Below are positions 23,835-31,277 of a DNA stretch of 36,125 nucleotides, one piece after another (within the stretch, counting starts at the first letter, position 1; each line of letters opens with the position of its first letter). Made by a program: the position numbers and the translations under genes. The notes under the pieces were generated by a model. It made no database searches. It had not been told where the DNA came from and was given only the letters and a program-made list of their open reading frames with translations. This DNA comes from 2-02-FULL-66-22 sp964576535 (lineage in GTDB: Bacteria > Methylomirabilota > Methylomirabilia > Methylomirabilales > 2-02-FULL-66-22): assembly GCA_964576535.1 (NCBI GenBank), contig CAZNWB010000033.1, positions 1 through 36,125 on the forward strand, written 5' to 3'.

Positions 23835-24376
23835 GCCTGGACCCCCTCTTCCGCGCCCAGCAGCGTCCGCAAGAATGCCTCGATCGTCTCCAGGGTCATC
23901 AGGATGGCCGAGAGGGGTGCCGCGAGGTAGATAACTGACCACGGGATGGGCAAGGTGATGGCCTCCACCGTGTGGGAGCGGACCATCAGGATGGCTCCCT
24001 GGATGGCGAGCTGCACGAGGAAGACCAGAGCCAGCACTTGGCAGCCGAGCGCGACGGGCCGGCTCAGGCCACGCGGCAACCGCTCCGAGACAAAGACGAT
24101 GGTCACGTGGCTTCCGCGTCGCAGGGCCACGGGCGCCCCCAGGAAGCAGGCCCAGATGTACAGATACCGGGCCAGTTCCTCAGTCCAGGTGAGTGGCGTG
24201 CTCAGAACATACCGGAAGGTGACCTGCAAGACCATGGTCACCAGGATCGCCATGAACAGCAGGACGCAGGCGTGGCACGCCCAGCGGTCCAGGAGGGCGG
24301 TCAGTCGCGCCAGAGGCGCGACCAATGGCGGGACTGCCGTCCCCCGGTCCGTTGCTGTCGTGGCGTCGGCGGTCAT
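23831..24376 (-). CDS. dctQ: TRAP transporter small permease (DctQ)
   Basis: A 181-residue, four-helix subunit. Recognisable segments are LLFMAILVTMVLQVTFRYVL (helix 1), TWTEELARYLYIWACFLG (the conserved W-x-EE-x-AR motif), the RRGSHV motif and a final helix near IYLAAPLSAILMTLETI. ATG 24376 overlaps the DctP stop as ATGA, and its own stop overlaps DctM in the same way. It associates with DctM in the inner membrane. Confidence 0.93.
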   Translation of the reverse strand: MTADATTATDRGTAVPPLVAPLARLTALLDRWACHACVLLFMAILVTMVLQVTFRYVLSTPLTWTEELARYLYIWACFLGAPVALRRGSHVTIVFVSERLPRGLSRPVALGCQVLALVFLVQLAIQGAILMVRSHTVEAITLPIPWSVIYLAAPLSAILMTLETIEAFLRTLLGAEEGVQA

Positions 24377-25350
24377 CGGGTCTCGACGATCTTCTCGAAG
24401 AGCCCCTTGCCCCACTTGGCCTCGAACATCTTGGGCAGGGTATCCAGGACGGGCTTGCGGAAGGACTCAACGTCCGGCTGGATCACCTCCATGCCCGCCT
24501 TCTTGAACTTGTCCACGAGCGTTTGCTCGCGGCCCAGGATCTCCTGGTTGTTCCAGGCGATCCCCTCGGCGACGGCGTCACTGATCACCTTTTGGTCCGT
24601 CGCAGAGAGGCCCTGCCAGAACTTGTCGTTGATTACGACGAGGCGCGGGGTCAGGATGTGGCCGGTGAGGACCAGGTACTTCTGGACCTCGAAGAACTTC
24701 CCGGAATCAATGGTAGGCAGTGGGTTCTCCTGGCCGTCCACCACGTTCTGCCGCAGGGCCAGGTACAACTCGCTGAAGGTCATGGGGGTCGGCTTGGCCC
24801 CCCAGGCCCGGGCCATGGCCAGGAAGACCTCGTTCTCCGGAACCCGCAGCTTGAACTCCTTCATGTCGGCCGCGGTGCGCACGGCCTTGTTCGTGGTCGT
24901 CAACTGCCGGACGCCGTAGTACGTGGTCCCGAGGATCCGCATGCCCCGCTTCTCGACCAGTTGGCGGTTGAGATCCTGCCCGACCGGGCCGGCCATCACC
25001 TTGGTGAGGTGGGCGGCGTCGCGCCAGACGTAGGGCGCCTCGATAATGGAGATACTCGGCACCCACTGGCCGAAATTGGCCGCGCCCTCGGTCACCATCT
25101 GCTGCGTCCCCAAGGCGACCGCCTCGATCTGGTCCTTGGAGCTGCCGAGCTGGCTCGCTGGGTAGACTTGGATCTCGATGCGTCCCTGGGTGGCATCCTT
25201 CACCCGATTGGCCACCCGCTGGATCATCTGCACCGAGGGATGATCCGCCGAGAGGACGTCTCCCCAGCGGATGATGGTGGCCGCCTCCACCCCGGTGACC
25301 AAGACGCCAATAAGTCCAACCACAATGATCAACTGCAGCCTGGTTCGCAT
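24373..25350 (-). CDS. dctP: TRAP transporter solute-binding protein (DctP)
   Basis: A 325-residue periplasmic binding protein with a Sec signal peptide (cleavage near VEA-ATI, residue 23). The DctP pattern is clear: RWGDVLSADHPSVQ at the mature start, IEIQVYPASQLG, and the KLRVPEN segment whose Arg normally forms the salt bridge to the ligand carboxylate. QNVVDGQENP and the YLVLTGH block follow. The substrate is therefore probably a carboxylic acid (known for the family), with identity unknown. AAGGAGGAG precedes ATG 25350. It is divergent from lexA, 276 bp away. Confidence 0.95.
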   Translation of the reverse strand: MRTRLQLIIVVGLIGVLVTGVEAATIIRWGDVLSADHPSVQMIQRVANRVKDATQGRIEIQVYPASQLGSSKDQIEAVALGTQQMVTEGAANFGQWVPSISIIEAPYVWRDAAHLTKVMAGPVGQDLNRQLVEKRGMRILGTTYYGVRQLTTTNKAVRTAADMKEFKLRVPENEVFLAMARAWGAKPTPMTFSELYLALRQNVVDGQENPLPTIDSGKFFEVQKYLVLTGHILTPRLVVINDKFWQGLSATDQKVISDAVAEGIAWNNQEILGREQTLVDKFKKAGMEVIQPDVESFRKPVLDTLPKMFEAKWGKGLFEKIVETR

Positions 25351-25378
25351 GACCTTACTCCTCCTTCGCGTGTGCGAT

Positions 25379-25398
25379 CACACCACGCCGGTGGTGAG
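25379..25398. promoter_or_regulatory. Candidate operator upstream of dctP
   Basis: caccac-gccg-gtggtg (25381-25396) is a perfect inverted repeat with 6-bp arms, extendable with one mismatch to 25379-25398. It lies 31 bp before the dctP start codon, downstream of or within its presumed promoter, which is where a repressor site would be expected. It could instead be a short leader hairpin. No regulator gene for the TRAP operon is next to it. Confidence 0.35.
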
Positions 25399-25566
25399 CC
25401 AACGGGTATCAGTGATGGGGGACATCGTGAGGCGGAAAGTGGCAAGACCTCGCGGCCACCTGCCCAGTCGAGGCGGCGGCTCGACGTCGGGTTGTCGTCT
25501 CTTCACTCCGTGGAGCCTATCACGAAACAGTTCCGGTGGAAATCACCCGGCGCGACCACTTTGGGC

Positions 25567-25596
25567 TTGACCCACCATACGTGCGTATGGTATAGG
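25567..25596 (+). promoter_or_regulatory. lexA promoter with palindromic operator candidate
   Basis: TTGACC (25567-25572) and TATAGG (25591-25596) are spaced by 18 bp. The spacer holds a perfect palindrome, ccatacg-tg-cgtatgg (25575-25590). A symmetric site between the -35 and -10 boxes of lexA is the expected position for the autoregulatory SOS box. The sequence matches neither the E. coli CTGT-N8-ACAG nor the Bacillus CGAAC-N4-GTTCG consensus. Confidence 0.62.
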
Positions 25597-25626
25597 CAGG
25601 ACGGGCGAAAGCCGGTGGAGGGTGTT

Positions 25627-26268
25627 ATGAGCGCGCGATTGTCACTGACCTCGAGGCAGCGAGAAGTCCTGGAGTTCATCCGCAAGTTCATGACCCAGGA
25701 GGGATATCCGCCCACGGTGCGGGAGATCGGGGCGCATTTCGGTTTCGTCCCGCGCAGCGTGTTCGATCACCTCAAGGCGCTGGAGCGCAAGGGCTACCTG
25801 CGTCGCGTCGCCTCGAAGTCCCGGTCCCTCCAGATCCTGGACGCGCCCGAGGCCTCGCAGCCTTCTCCCAGGGCGCCCGCCGCCTTCCGGGAGCTCCCGA
25901 TTCTTGGCCGGGTTGCGGCCGGCGAGCCCCTGCTGTCGGAGCAGAACGTCGAGGGGACGTTCACCATCTCGCGGGACTGGGTGAACGGGGACGAGGCCTT
26001 CCTCCTCAAGGTCGAGGGCGAGAGCATGATCGGCGCCCACATCCTTCCGGGTGATTATGCCGTCGTCCGCGGCCAGGCCACGGCCGAGCACGGCGACATC
26101 GTGGTGGCCCTGGTAGATGGCGAGGCCACCATCAAGCGCGTCCTCCTCAAGAAGGACGCGATCGTCCTCCAGCCGGAAAACCCCGCCATGCCCCCCATCC
26201 AGGTGCGCCGGGGCGAGAAGACCTTCCAGATCGTCGGCAAGGTCATCGGCATCCTGCGGAAGTTTTAG
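25627..26268 (+). CDS. lexA: SOS repressor LexA
   Basis: A 213-residue transcriptional repressor and self-cleaving protease controlling the SOS response. The N-terminal winged helix-turn-helix spans residues 1-70 (REVLEFIRKFMTQEGYPPTV, then the recognition-helix region FVPRSVFDHLKALERKGYL). The C-terminal S24 domain has the Ala98-Gly99 cleavage site (GRVAAGEPLL), Ser133 (GESMIGAH) and Lys170 (ATIKRVL). The recognition helix differs strongly from E. coli (PRSVFD against SPNAAEE), consistent with a different operator. The start ATG 25627 lacks a strong Shine-Dalgarno but matches the family's usual N-terminus. Upstream open frame was rejected as antisense shadow of the TRAP genes. Confidence 0.96.
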   Translation: MSARLSLTSRQREVLEFIRKFMTQEGYPPTVREIGAHFGFVPRSVFDHLKALERKGYLRRVASKSRSLQILDAPEASQPSPRAPAAFRELPILGRVAAGEPLLSEQNVEGTFTISRDWVNGDEAFLLKVEGESMIGAHILPGDYAVVRGQATAEHGDIVVALVDGEATIKRVLLKKDAIVLQPENPAMPPIQVRRGEKTFQIVGKVIGILRKF

Positions 26269-26323
26269 GGAGCCCAAAGAGAACACGGCGCCGTCCATAG
26301 GTGATCTCAGAGGAAGAGCGCGC

Positions 26324-26503
26324 ATGATAGAGAAGGTTGTTCGGATACGGAAGCTCGACTCGGACACGCGGCGGGAGGACCTCACCTATTGGCTGACCCG
26401 GACCCCCGCCGAACGGATCGCCGCTGTGGAGTACCTGAGAAGGCAATTCCATGGAAGTGCAGCCAGACTTCAGAGAACTGCTCGGGTTGTTCAACGCGCA
26501 TAG
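26324..26503 (+). CDS. Small helical protein upstream of nucleotidyltransferase (putative TA partner)
   Basis: A 59-residue basic protein starting at ATG 26324, preceded by GAGGAAGAG. It contains the pattern EDLTYWLTRTPAERIAAVEY followed by LRRQFHG and a C-terminal RLQRTARVVQR. Small proteins with this YWL-x-x-x-P-x-ER-x-AAVE-x-LRRQ layout typically precede and overlap a MNT-type nucleotidyltransferase gene, as here (53-bp overlap). A toxin-antitoxin-like pair is a reasonable hypothesis, but I know of no direct test for this family. It lies only 55 bp after lexA with no intervening promoter seen, so it may be transcribed with lexA. Confidence 0.75.
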   Translation: MIEKVVRIRKLDSDTRREDLTYWLTRTPAERIAAVEYLRRQFHGSAARLQRTARVVQRA

Positions 26504-26897
26504 CGTCGAGTACATGATCGTGGGCGGGTATGCGCTTGCCTTCCATGGCGCCCCACGTTTCACCGGCGACCTGGATATCTTCGTGCGGCCGACCGCGCAG
26601 AACGCGCGCCGAATCCTCGGCGCACTGGAGGACTTCGGGTTCGGCTCGCTGAACCTCAGCGCGGAGGAGTTTTCGACTCAGGATCGTATGGTCCAACTCG
26701 GCGCTCCACCGGTGCGGGTGGACATCATCACCTCGCTCACGGGGGTATCGTGGGAACAATGCTTCGCGGGCCAGCAGCCGGGAACCTACGGTGACGTGCC
26801 CGTCCACTATATCGGTCGGGAGCAATTCGTCGCCAACAAGCGCGCGACAGGCAGAAGGCGGGATCTGGCCGATCTGGAGGCTTTGGGCGAAACCTGA
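26451..26897 (+). CDS. MNT-type nucleotidyltransferase (DUF6036-like)
   Basis: A 148-residue protein with the minimal nucleotidyltransferase fold: MIVGGYALAFHG (residues 22-33, the GG motif) and GDLDIFV (Asp40 and Asp42, the metal-binding pair), then VRVDIITSLTG with the third acidic position. Such proteins resemble AbiEii/DUF1814-type and DUF6036 enzymes that may add nucleotides to tRNA or to a partner protein. It overlaps the upstream small gene by 53 bp, which implies translational coupling. The C-terminus (KRATGRRRDLADLEAL) matches the usual family end. Confidence 0.85.
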   Translation: MEVQPDFRELLGLFNAHSVEYMIVGGYALAFHGAPRFTGDLDIFVRPTAQNARRILGALEDFGFGSLNLSAEEFSTQDRMVQLGAPPVRVDIITSLTGVSWEQCFAGQQPGTYGDVPVHYIGREQFVANKRATGRRRDLADLEALGET

Positions 26898-26950
26898 TTG
26901 CCCGGTTCCGGGGAGTTGCGCCAGACATGGTGAGGGTTGGGCAGTAGGGT

Positions 26951-26970
26951 GGCCCCACTTCGGTGGGTCC
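26951..26970 (+). terminator. Hairpin with UUCG tetraloop
   Basis: ggccccac-ttcg-gtgggtcc forms a stem of 7 pairs in 8 positions around a C(UUCG)G tetraloop, which is exceptionally stable in RNA. It lies 53 bp after the nucleotidyltransferase stop. No U-run follows, so termination is likely but unproven. The rest of the 314-bp gap to 27211 shows only a short palindrome (cggcaaagttttgccg, 27119-27134) and no gene. Confidence 0.45.
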
Positions 26971-27211
26971 CCGTGGCGCTCAGGGAGATTGAGAGAGTGG
27001 TGGCGGCCGGGGGTGGGAAGCAGGCAGGGCATGACGCGCCAGGCGGCGAGCGTCTGAATCCGTGCGGCCCTCTGGGGAATCGTGAACCTCAGGGGGCCGT
27101 CGTGTTCTCCGGGGGAACCGGCAAAGTTTTGCCGCCGAACCCGGCCGCAGGGACGTGAGGATGACCATCGTGGCGAGCGGCGGCGACACGTGTTCGCCAA
27201 GGAAGCGTCAC

Positions 27212-27673
27212 ATGCGACTGCAGGTGATACCGGCGGTCGTCCTGCTGCTCGGGGTCCCGACGTGTGCGGTGTCAGGCGAGCCAACCGGCACTGTGTCTCT
27301 TCATCAGCACGGACGAAGCAAACCCACGAAAGCCGCGGAGGATACGCTTAGGAAGCTGGGGGTGGAGCTTTTGAAGTCTTCCAACTTCAACACGGCGGCT
27401 CATCCAGGCATCCTGAAACAGAGCGTTCCCGCGATTCAGGATCGGTACAGGCGGGTCGTGGCGGGGGACTGCCTGGTCATTACCTACAATTCCCCCGTGA
27501 AGGTGCGCACTGTTGGCGGCGAGGTGTCGGTGTTCGAGATTGTCATTGGGCTGGCCCACCCGGACTCTGCTGACGCGCTCTTCACGATCGACGACGACGG
27601 GCGCGTTGTTGCCCACGAGAAATACAGCGGCCGTACCGCGATGGAGCTGCGCAGGGCCGCGGACGCGCCGTGA
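27212..27673 (+). CDS. Secreted hypothetical protein
   Basis: A 153-residue exported protein with a signal peptide (LQVIPAVVLLLGVPTCAVSG); the Cys could be a poor lipobox or simply lie near the cleavage site. The mature part is mixed alpha/beta with GDCLVITYNSPVKVRTVGGE, VFEIVIGL and an ALFTIDDDGRVVAHEKYSG end. I do not recognise a family. ATG 27212 was chosen for AAGGAAG upstream and the signal peptide; the frame opens earlier at 27155. Confidence 0.65.
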   Translation: MRLQVIPAVVLLLGVPTCAVSGEPTGTVSLHQHGRSKPTKAAEDTLRKLGVELLKSSNFNTAAHPGILKQSVPAIQDRYRRVVAGDCLVITYNSPVKVRTVGGEVSVFEIVIGLAHPDSADALFTIDDDGRVVAHEKYSGRTAMELRRAADAP

Positions 27674-27788
27674 AGACGCCCAGCAATGCGTTGCACCGGA
27701 CCCGCGCAAGCGTCGCATCCGCTCCGTTCGCACGGACCGGTGAACGCCAGCGTCATGCCGATATTGGCGTTCATGAGGTGAGGGACGG

Positions 27789-28250
27789 ATGAGGCCTCGG
27801 ATATACGCTGACACCTCAGTTATCGGCGGCTGCCTTGATGACGAATTCCGAGAGCCCTCCAGTCGCCTCCTAGAACTATTCCGGGTCGGCAAGGCCGTGC
27901 TGGTTCTTTCCGATCTGACGGTCATCGAGTTGGACGAGGCACCGCCACGAGTTCGTGCCGTCGTGGACCAAGTCCCAGAAAGCCACCGGGAATACCTCGA
28001 ATTGACGGAGGAAGCTGCAGAGCTGGCGGGCCGCTATCTGTCCGCAGGAGGTCTCGAACCCTCTACACTTGTGGACGCACAACACATAGCCATAGCGACT
28101 GTAGCCAGGGTTGACGTAGTGGTAAGCTGGAACGTTAGACACATCGTTAACCTGGCCCGCATACAGGGTTACAATTCCGTCAATCTGCGCTATCGTTATC
28201 CTGCTCTGGAAATCCGGAGCCCTCAGGAGGTGATCCCATATGAAGCCTGA
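27789..28250 (+). CDS. PIN-domain protein (VapC-like toxin candidate)
   Basis: A 153-residue PIN-fold protein. It begins with IYADTSVIGGCLDDEF (Asp8 is the first catalytic acid), has an acidic position in LTVIELDEAPP, the central STLVDAQHIAIATVA helix with its Asp, and VDVVVSWNVRHIVN near the end. Such proteins are metal-dependent ribonucleases, often the toxin of type II toxin-antitoxin pairs. Here a small gene overlaps its end by 11 bp, the reversed (toxin-first) order known for one subgroup. Base composition is a little lower in GC than in neighbouring genes. Confidence 0.85.
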   Translation: MRPRIYADTSVIGGCLDDEFREPSSRLLELFRVGKAVLVLSDLTVIELDEAPPRVRAVVDQVPESHREYLELTEEAAELAGRYLSAGGLEPSTLVDAQHIAIATVARVDVVVSWNVRHIVNLARIQGYNSVNLRYRYPALEIRSPQEVIPYEA

Positions 28251-28419
28251 CGATGGGAAGCCTTTCGACGCGGTCGCCACGACGCGGAGGATTCGCAATC
28301 GGCTCGGCAGGCGTTTTGTGGGGATGAGCTTCGCTGAACAGAAGGCCTACATCAACAAGCGATCCAAGGCGAAGGCGATCCGTCCTCGGCCCGCGAAGGC
28401 CCAGAAGAGGACGGCATAA
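28240..28419 (+). CDS. 59-aa partner of PIN protein (putative antitoxin)
   Basis: A 59-residue, very basic protein encoded immediately after and overlapping the PIN gene by 11 bp. Its ribosome-binding site, AGGAGGTGATC (28224-28234), is almost a full anti-16S match. The sequence starts MKPDDGKPFDAVATTRRIRN and continues with FVGMSFAEQKAYINKRS and a Lys/Arg/Pro tail. The layout fits small antitoxins of toxin-first PIN pairs, in which an N-terminal FDAVxxxRxIR segment recurs. The basic tail could bind DNA or the toxin. Confidence 0.72.
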   Translation: MKPDDGKPFDAVATTRRIRNRLGRRFVGMSFAEQKAYINKRSKAKAIRPRPAKAQKRTA

Positions 28420-28542
28420 CTCCGCGCTCGATCTGCGGGCCGCATCGCCGCCGCAGCTCACCGCAAAAGTTAGAACAGCCACAGTCCTCAGGGAGACGGC
28501 AACGTCGTGCGGGGTTCGCCAGACCAAGTGTCGAGGCGCGAT

Positions 28543-28851
28543 ATGCATTACCTGCTGTTCTATGATGTGGTTGCGGACTATGCCGAGCGGCGGAAGGCGT
28601 TCCGGGCCGCGCACCTCGAACACGCGCGGCGAGCGGTCGAGCGGGGGGAGCTGATTCTGGGCGGCGCGCTCGCCAATCCCATTGACGGCGCGGTCCTCCT
28701 CTTCCGCGGTTCCTCAGCGGCCATCGCTGAAGCCTTTGCCGTCGCCGACCCGTATGTCACCAACGGCCTGGTAACCCGGTGGCGAGTGCGCGAGTGGGCG
28801 ACGGTCGTGGGAGAGGGTGCAGCCATGCCTCTTGCCGGTCCCGGGCACTGA
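28543..28851 (+). CDS. YciI-like (YCII domain) protein
   Basis: A 102-residue protein with the YCII-related fold: YLLFYDVVADYAERRKAFRA with the His-containing AHLEHARRA helix, then GGALANPIDGAVLLFRG and FAVADPYVTNGLVTRW. This is the order seen in E. coli YciI, where a His/Asp pair is implicated in hydrolase activity in some family members. ATG 28543 has a modest GAGG upstream. Function is unknown for most family members. Confidence 0.87.
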   Translation: MHYLLFYDVVADYAERRKAFRAAHLEHARRAVERGELILGGALANPIDGAVLLFRGSSAAIAEAFAVADPYVTNGLVTRWRVREWATVVGEGAAMPLAGPGH

Positions 28852-29011
28852 TCAGAGACCACCTATTCGAGCTGGGGGATGAACCCGGCAGTCAATTCGG
28901 CAAGTCCACTTGCGGTCGCGTTAGCGGCTTATCCACTGCCCCGTTGCCCAACGGTTTACGCGCAAGGCGGGGAGCAAGAGCAGACAGGTTGCGCCTGGCG
29001 TTGGAGGTGTC

Positions 29012-29956
29012 GTGCAGAAAGACACGTGGCCACGGATTGCCGTGATGGGTGCCGGGGCCCTGGGATGCTATTTCGGGGGGATGTTCGCGCGTGCGGGCGC
29101 GCCGGTCACGCTGATCGGCCGGGCGCAACATGTCGAGGCGATGGCGCGGGCCGGATTATTCTTCGACAGCATTCATTTCCGACAGCAGATCCCGGTCTCC
29201 GCTTCCACCGATGCCGCGGCCATGCGGGATACGGAGATTGTCCTGCTGTGCGTGAAGACCGTGGACACGGAAGTGGCCGCCAAGTCCCTGGCGCCGCATC
29301 TCGCAGGCGGGGCCGTGCTTGTCAGCCTTCAGAATGGCGTGGACAACGTCGAACGGATTCGGTCTGCCACCGGGATCGAGGCGATCCCCGCCAGCGTCTA
29401 TGTGGCCGCCGAGATGACTGCGCCGGGGTGCGTGAAGCATACCGCACGGGGCGACCTCATCATCGGAGATCTCTCGGGTCTCCACGGGACCGACGAGTCC
29501 CGAAGGCAGCAGCTCGAACGCCTGGCAACGCTCTTCGGCCGTGCCGGGATCTCGTGCACTGTCTCGGAGAATATTGCGGGCGAGCTGTGGACGAAGCTGA
29601 TCATGAATTGCGCCTACAATGCAATCTCGGCGTTGAGCCGCTCCAGGTACGGCCGGATGGTGCGCAGTCCCTGGACACGCGAGCTGATGCGGCAGGTGAT
29701 CGAGGAAGTCGTTGCCGTCGGGCGCGCGGCCGGCGTTCGATTCCCAGACGTCAACCTGGTCGAAGCGGGGCTCACGCTCGCGGAGACGATGCCCAACGCC
29801 ATCTCTTCGACCGCGCAGGACCTTGCCCGCGGAAAGCGCACCGAGATCGACTCGCTGAACGGGTATGTGGCTCGACGTGGCGCGGAACTCGGCGTCGCGA
29901 CGCCCGTCAACCAGACTCTCCACGCGCTCGTGAAACTGCTCGAGGAAGCTGCGTGA
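29012..29956 (+). CDS. 2-dehydropantoate 2-reductase-like (PanE/ApbA family)
   Basis: A 314-residue NADPH-dependent oxidoreductase. The N-terminal dinucleotide loop is GAGALGCYFGG (about residues 13-23). The domain junction carries ELWTKLIMNCAYNAISALSR, with the conserved Lys and Asn residues, and the C-terminal helical domain has KRTEIDSLNGYV with the Glu that binds substrate. The family includes ketopantoate reductase in CoA synthesis and paralogues of unknown substrate. No other pantothenate gene is near, so I leave the symbol blank. GTG 29012 has GGAGG four bases upstream. Confidence 0.9.
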   Translation: MQKDTWPRIAVMGAGALGCYFGGMFARAGAPVTLIGRAQHVEAMARAGLFFDSIHFRQQIPVSASTDAAAMRDTEIVLLCVKTVDTEVAAKSLAPHLAGGAVLVSLQNGVDNVERIRSATGIEAIPASVYVAAEMTAPGCVKHTARGDLIIGDLSGLHGTDESRRQQLERLATLFGRAGISCTVSENIAGELWTKLIMNCAYNAISALSRSRYGRMVRSPWTRELMRQVIEEVVAVGRAAGVRFPDVNLVEAGLTLAETMPNAISSTAQDLARGKRTEIDSLNGYVARRGAELGVATPVNQTLHALVKLLEEAA

Positions 29957-30187
29957 CACTACCATTGCTCCGTCCGCGTCAACCCTCCTGCCCGGGCCGA
30001 ACCGAGCGGTGCTATCCTCTCAGTGTGATCCGTCGGTGTCCTGAAGGTGCTGGACTGCCTTGCCTCAGCGGTGGTACTCTGCTGCGCGAGGTGCACTGGG
30101 AGTGCACGGGAATATGGGGTCGCCTGGGGAAATGCTGTCCAGGGTGGGCGCTTTCCCTGTCTATGGAGACTCAAGGAGGCCGTCGGG

Positions 30188-31231
30188 ATGAAGTATCGCG
30201 TGCTCGGATCGTCCGGACTGTTCATGTCGCGCATCACGCTGGGTACAATGACCTTTGGTGCCGCCGATTGGGGCTGTGACGAGAAGGAGTCTCACGCGAT
30301 CATCAAGCAATTCCTCGATGCCGGCGGGAATTCCCTCGACTGCGCCGACGTGTACGCCGGAGGGAAGGCCGAGGAGATCGTCGGAAGATTCCTGCCGCAG
30401 ATCAACCGGGAAGAGGTCATCGTTGCCTCCAAGTGCTACTTCCCCACCGGAACACGGCCGAACAATTTCGGGGTCTCCAGAAAGCGCGTCATCGCCTCCT
30501 GCGAAGCGAGTCTCAGGCGACTCAAAACCGACTACATCGATCTCTACTACATCCACGGCCCCGATCCGGTGAGCCCGGTGGAAGAGAGCATGCGGGCCCT
30601 GGATGACCTCGTCCGACAGGGCAAGGTTCGGTACCTGGGATGCAGCAATCTGTTTGGGTGGCAGATCGCCAAGGCCTCCGGGATCGCGGCACGCATGAAC
30701 CTGGAAGGACTGATTGCCGGCCAGTACATCTACAGCCTGATCCACCGGGAGCCGGAGCGGGAGATCGTTCCCGCCGCCGTTGACCACGGCCTCGGCATCC
30801 TTGGCTACAGTCCCCTGGGAGGGGGGTTGCTCACCGGCAAGTACAAGGGGATGAAGGAGCCAGCCAAGGGGACACGCATCTCTTTCCGGACGCAGGTTGA
30901 CGGCCCCCGCTTCTGGCACGACAGAGGGTTCAAGACGGCGGAGATCGTTGAGCAGGTGTCGGCGGCCTCGGGCGTTCCCATGCCGACACTCGCCATCGCG
31001 TGGCCGTTGCGGCGCAAGTTTGTCACCTCCGTGATCATCGGCGTCCGGAGTCAGGATCAGGTCAAGGCAAACATGGAGGCAGGCGATTGGGACATGGCCG
31101 AGGATGTCTGGCGACGCCTGGAAGAGCAGACCCGGCCGGAGGAGGACTATCTCACCTGGTTCAACAGGAAGAACTACGAGCGATTCTTCTCCGCCGCCGA
31201 ATTTCACGACGAGCGAGCAGAGCTTCCCTAG
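30188..31231 (+). CDS. Aldo/keto reductase
   Basis: A 347-residue NADPH-dependent oxidoreductase with the AKR TIM barrel. The catalytic tetrad is recognisable: Asp51 and Tyr56 in SLDCADVYAGG, Lys82 in VIVASKCYF, and the His in DLYYIHGPDP. The cofactor-binding C-terminal section has ILGYSPLGGGLLTGKY and SVIIGVRSQDQV. It resembles the long bacterial AKR group around YajO/PdxI-like enzymes. ATG 30188 has AAGGAGG nine bases upstream. The region 29957-30187 before it has no gene; a small gtgcac stem lies near 30091-30107. Confidence 0.93.
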   Translation: MKYRVLGSSGLFMSRITLGTMTFGAADWGCDEKESHAIIKQFLDAGGNSLDCADVYAGGKAEEIVGRFLPQINREEVIVASKCYFPTGTRPNNFGVSRKRVIASCEASLRRLKTDYIDLYYIHGPDPVSPVEESMRALDDLVRQGKVRYLGCSNLFGWQIAKASGIAARMNLEGLIAGQYIYSLIHREPEREIVPAAVDHGLGILGYSPLGGGLLTGKYKGMKEPAKGTRISFRTQVDGPRFWHDRGFKTAEIVEQVSAASGVPMPTLAIAWPLRRKFVTSVIIGVRSQDQVKANMEAGDWDMAEDVWRRLEEQTRPEEDYLTWFNRKNYERFFSAAEFHDERAELP

Positions 31232-31277
31232 CCCTTGACCCTCGCCTTGGCACGTTCTTGAGGTATTTGACCCCCCA

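Noticed and set aside
28919..28970. attC-like short palindrome (ccgttg-cc-caacgg) with a GCCCAAC box, suggesting an integron site
   Set aside because: The matching GTTRRRY box is not present in the right place, no integrase is nearby, and the neighbouring genes do not form cassettes.
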